Program-made: the position numbers and the translations under genes | Shown: piece by piece, positions 5,992-7,409 of the stretch | Numbering within the stretch: the first letter of the stretch is position 1 | How the letters are laid out: each line of letters begins with the position of its first letter | Assembly: GCA_013140935.1 (NCBI GenBank) | Contig: JABFSD010000009.1 | Location: 1-7,409 of the forward strand | Direction: 5' to 3' | Source of the DNA: Acidobacteriota bacterium | GTDB lineage: Bacteria > Acidobacteriota > Blastocatellia > RBC074 | Length of the DNA stretch: 7,409 nt | The notes under the pieces: generated by a model | The model's database searches: none | Seen by the model: only the letters and a program-made list of their open reading frames with translations | Told to the model about the DNA's origin: nothing

Positions 5992-6275
5992 CAGGACAAA
6001 TCGTATCAACGAATGCTGAACCGGAAATCCTGAGACATGCTTTCAAACAAGTTGCGCTGGCTGGTGCGCCGCCGCTTCATCTCACTGGTGAAAGCGAGCC
6101 ACTCGTTGTATTGCGAGAGAGCAGCTATCAAAAACTTTTGGACGAATTGGAGTTTGCCGATTCGTGCCAGGCGATTGAGGAAGGCTTGGCGGAACTTGAC
6201 GCTGGGCAAGGTAGACCGTTGGCAGAAGCCTTTGCTGAATGGGATGCAAAGTTCGGTTTCAAAGAAGCAGCGTGA
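5988..6275 (+). CDS. Phd/YefM-type antitoxin of a type II toxin-antitoxin module
   Basis: The 95-residue product is predicted to bind and silence the toxin encoded 3 bp downstream, and probably to repress its own promoter. The N-terminal half has the Phd/YefM pattern: an initial strand, a helix (about 11-25), then APPLHLTGESEPLVVL (27-42) and a helix beginning SSYQKLLDELE (45-55). The acidic C-terminal half, QAIEEGLAELDAG and FAEWDAKFGF, should contact the toxin. The start is GTG 5988, overlapping the previous stop by 4 bp and preceded by AAGGAG. The gene immediately upstream encodes a shorter relative. Length and order (antitoxin first, toxin second) are typical. The exact family name is from motif recognition, not a search. 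Confidence 0.8.
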   Translation: MTGQIVSTNAEPEILRHAFKQVALAGAPPLHLTGESEPLVVLRESSYQKLLDELEFADSCQAIEEGLAELDAGQGRPLAEAFAEWDAKFGFKEAA

Positions 6276-6278
6276 GGC

Positions 6279-6590
6279 ATGACACATTCAGTCATCATTT
6301 CCCCCAAAGCCGAAAACGATTTTACGGAAATCGTGCTTGAGCTGGTCGAACTGTCTCCTGCCAAAACCGAAAAGTTTTATTTCGGCTGTCGAAAGGCGAT
6401 GGACAGTTTGGCGACTTTTCCGGCTCGCTGCCCGCTCGTGCCCGAAAGCAAAAAGCTCAAACGCCAGGTAAGACACCTTCTGTATGAACAGTACCGCATC
6501 GTATTCAAGATCGAAGACGAAACGGATACGGTAAAGATCATCCGAGTGCGCCATCAAAAACGCCGTCCTCTCACCAAAGACGATCTTTAA
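6279..6590 (+). CDS. RelE/ParE-superfamily toxin
   Basis: This 103-residue basic protein belongs to the RelE/ParE fold, which includes ribosome-dependent mRNA nucleases and gyrase inhibitors. Visible landmarks are the opening [15 protein letters not shown] (4-18), the central segment [14 protein letters not shown], and the C-terminal pattern [14 protein letters not shown] followed by [14 protein letters not shown]. The order of strands and the ending V.H.RR are characteristic. The sequence does not tell whether the target is gyrase or the ribosome. The ATG lies 3 bp after the antitoxin stop. A GAGG (6274-6277) is too close to act well, so translation probably depends on coupling to the antitoxin, a common arrangement. 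The reading frame is intact, with no sign of inactivation. Confidence 0.82.
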   Translation: MTHSVIISPKAENDFTEIVLELVELSPAKTEKFYFGCRKAMDSLATFPARCPLVPESKKLKRQVRHLLYEQYRIVFKIEDETDTVKIIRVRHQKRRPLTKDDL

Positions 6591-6604
6591 CGCAAAGAAA
6601 CTCC

Positions 6605-7409
6605 ATGAGAAATCGCCCCTCAACCCACTTGCTGCTGTTGCTCATCCTGTTCGCCTTGAACGCGCTGGGTTATCTCGCGTTATATCGCGCCGGCGTGACG
6701 CGGGGCTATGCGCCCTCGTTGTTGCTGGCGTTGCGCGATTTAATGTTGTTCGCGCCGATTGCATTCGTCGCTGTCTGGCTCGCGCGGCGACATAAGTACG
6801 CGGGCGACTGGACGCTGTTCACCGTCGCCATTCTGCTTTTCAGCTTCGGCCAGATTGTGCAATACCGTTTGTTCACCGACCCCGAGTACAGCGCGAAAAG
6901 CAAGACTGCCGAGCGGCTAGAGAAGATGAATACGCTGCGCTTGCGTTATGTGAACGATCATTACGATGAGATCAAAAAACGCGCGCTGTTCGGCGATCCG
7001 AATTTTCGCGTGAACGTCAACGCGCAGGCTGAAGACAACGAACAGTATTGGACGGTCACCAGAATTTTCACTTCGCCTTCGACCTGGATTTTATTCGGCG
7101 CATTGTTGTTGTTTGCCGCAGGCTTTGCGTTGTCGTTGCGGGACGATTTGTTGTTGTGGGTGCAACAACACAGCTTTTTGATCGGACTCGTCACGGCAGC
7201 TCCGTTCTTGTTGATTGCGATTGTGGCTTCAAGCGGCGGAAAATTTTTGGGAAGAACTACGCCGTGGGAGCCAGTGAAAATTTCTTTTCTGGTGAGTTAC
7301 GCCGGAATTCTGGCGATGCACTATCGCAACCTTTCGCGCACTTATTGGGGCTTGCCGCCCGTACGCTTCCTGCTGCCTTTCTTGATTGTTGCCTTGCTTC
7401 CTGTCATTC
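6605..7409 (+). CDS. Polytopic membrane protein, probable FtsW/RodA/SpoVE (SEDS) family (partial, 3' end off window)
   Basis: I translated 268 residues from ATG 6605 to the right edge with no stop. SEDS proteins are glycosyltransferases that polymerise peptidoglycan from lipid II in the inner membrane. Hydrophobic segments lie at about 8-27, 39-60, 69-89, 160-178, 190-209, 223-240 and 253 onward. The segment [19 protein letters not shown] (216-234) resembles the SEDS motif normally written as QPSE..K, with an invariant Glu and Lys, here E222 and K225. The polar region between the third and fourth segments (about 90-158) is long and charged, which is unlike standard RodA or FtsW. The gene starts 14 bp after the toxin stop on the same strand and has only a weak purine stretch before the ATG. 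The identification rests on one motif and topology because the catalytic part lies outside the window. Another polytopic membrane family cannot be excluded. Confidence 0.62.
   Translation, partial: MRNRPSTHLLLLLILFALNALGYLALYRAGVTRGYAPSLLLALRDLMLFAPIAFVAVWLARRHKYAGDWTLFTVAILLFSFGQIVQYRLFTDPEYSAKSKTAERLEKMNTLRLRYVNDHYDEIKKRALFGDPNFRVNVNAQAEDNEQYWTVTRIFTSPSTWILFGALLLFAAGFALSLRDDLLLWVQQHSFLIGLVTAAPFLLIAIVASSGGKFLGRTTPWEPVKISFLVSYAGILAMHYRNLSRTYWGLPPVRFLLPFLIVALLPVI

Noticed and set aside
5783..6609. Similar sequences (CGCAAA...ACT...ATGA) at both ends of the toxin-antitoxin module as insertion-site duplications
   Set aside because: The match is short and needs gaps; it is compatible with chance in translation start regions.

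Overview
The window looks like chromosomal DNA from a moderately GC-rich bacterium. The combination of a zinc-ribbon/Ser-Thr kinase with extracytoplasmic sensory domains, a membrane-anchored PP2C phosphatase and a divergent FtsW/RodA-like protein suggests an Acidobacteriota-type genome (perhaps Blastocatellia). That placement is inferred from gene content only; no rRNA or other taxonomic marker is present.

Layout. The left part is on the minus strand. A PLP-dependent transsulfuration enzyme (cystathionine gamma-synthase/lyase family, 2706 to 1567) is followed by a PP2C-type protein phosphatase with a C-terminal membrane anchor. The phosphatase starts at 1436 and runs off the left edge, still open. 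A 196-bp divergent gap (2707-2902) carries three tandem 11-bp repeats, a purine-rich repeated motif and a probable -10 box. From 2903 to the right edge everything is on the plus strand and closely packed: an HD-superfamily hydrolase, a 708-residue transmembrane Ser/Thr kinase, a short antitoxin-like gene, a Phd/YefM-type antitoxin, a RelE/ParE-type toxin, and the start of a polytopic membrane protein that resembles FtsW/RodA (SEDS). Gaps between these genes are 32 bp or less, and the two antitoxin genes overlap by 4 bp.

How they fit together. The kinase and phosphatase could set the phosphorylation state of a shared set of envelope proteins. Both are predicted to have a cytoplasmic catalytic domain joined to the membrane. 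The kinase carries YARHG and NADase-type/discoidin-like domains outside. A SEDS-like gene a short distance downstream recalls the kinase-phosphatase-RodA neighbourhoods of Actinobacteria. A toxin-antitoxin module sits between kinase and SEDS-like gene, in what reads as one transcription unit, and the stretches of it counted are AT-richer than the kinase.

The most specific new observation is in this module. The first antitoxin-like ORF is homologous to the C-terminal half of the second (19 of 36 identical residues, no gaps). It contains a perfect 11-bp tandem duplication at 5944-5965. Removing one copy restores the conserved next residue and joins the two ORFs in frame into one 157-codon ORF. 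No tRNA, rRNA, CRISPR array or insertion sequence was seen.
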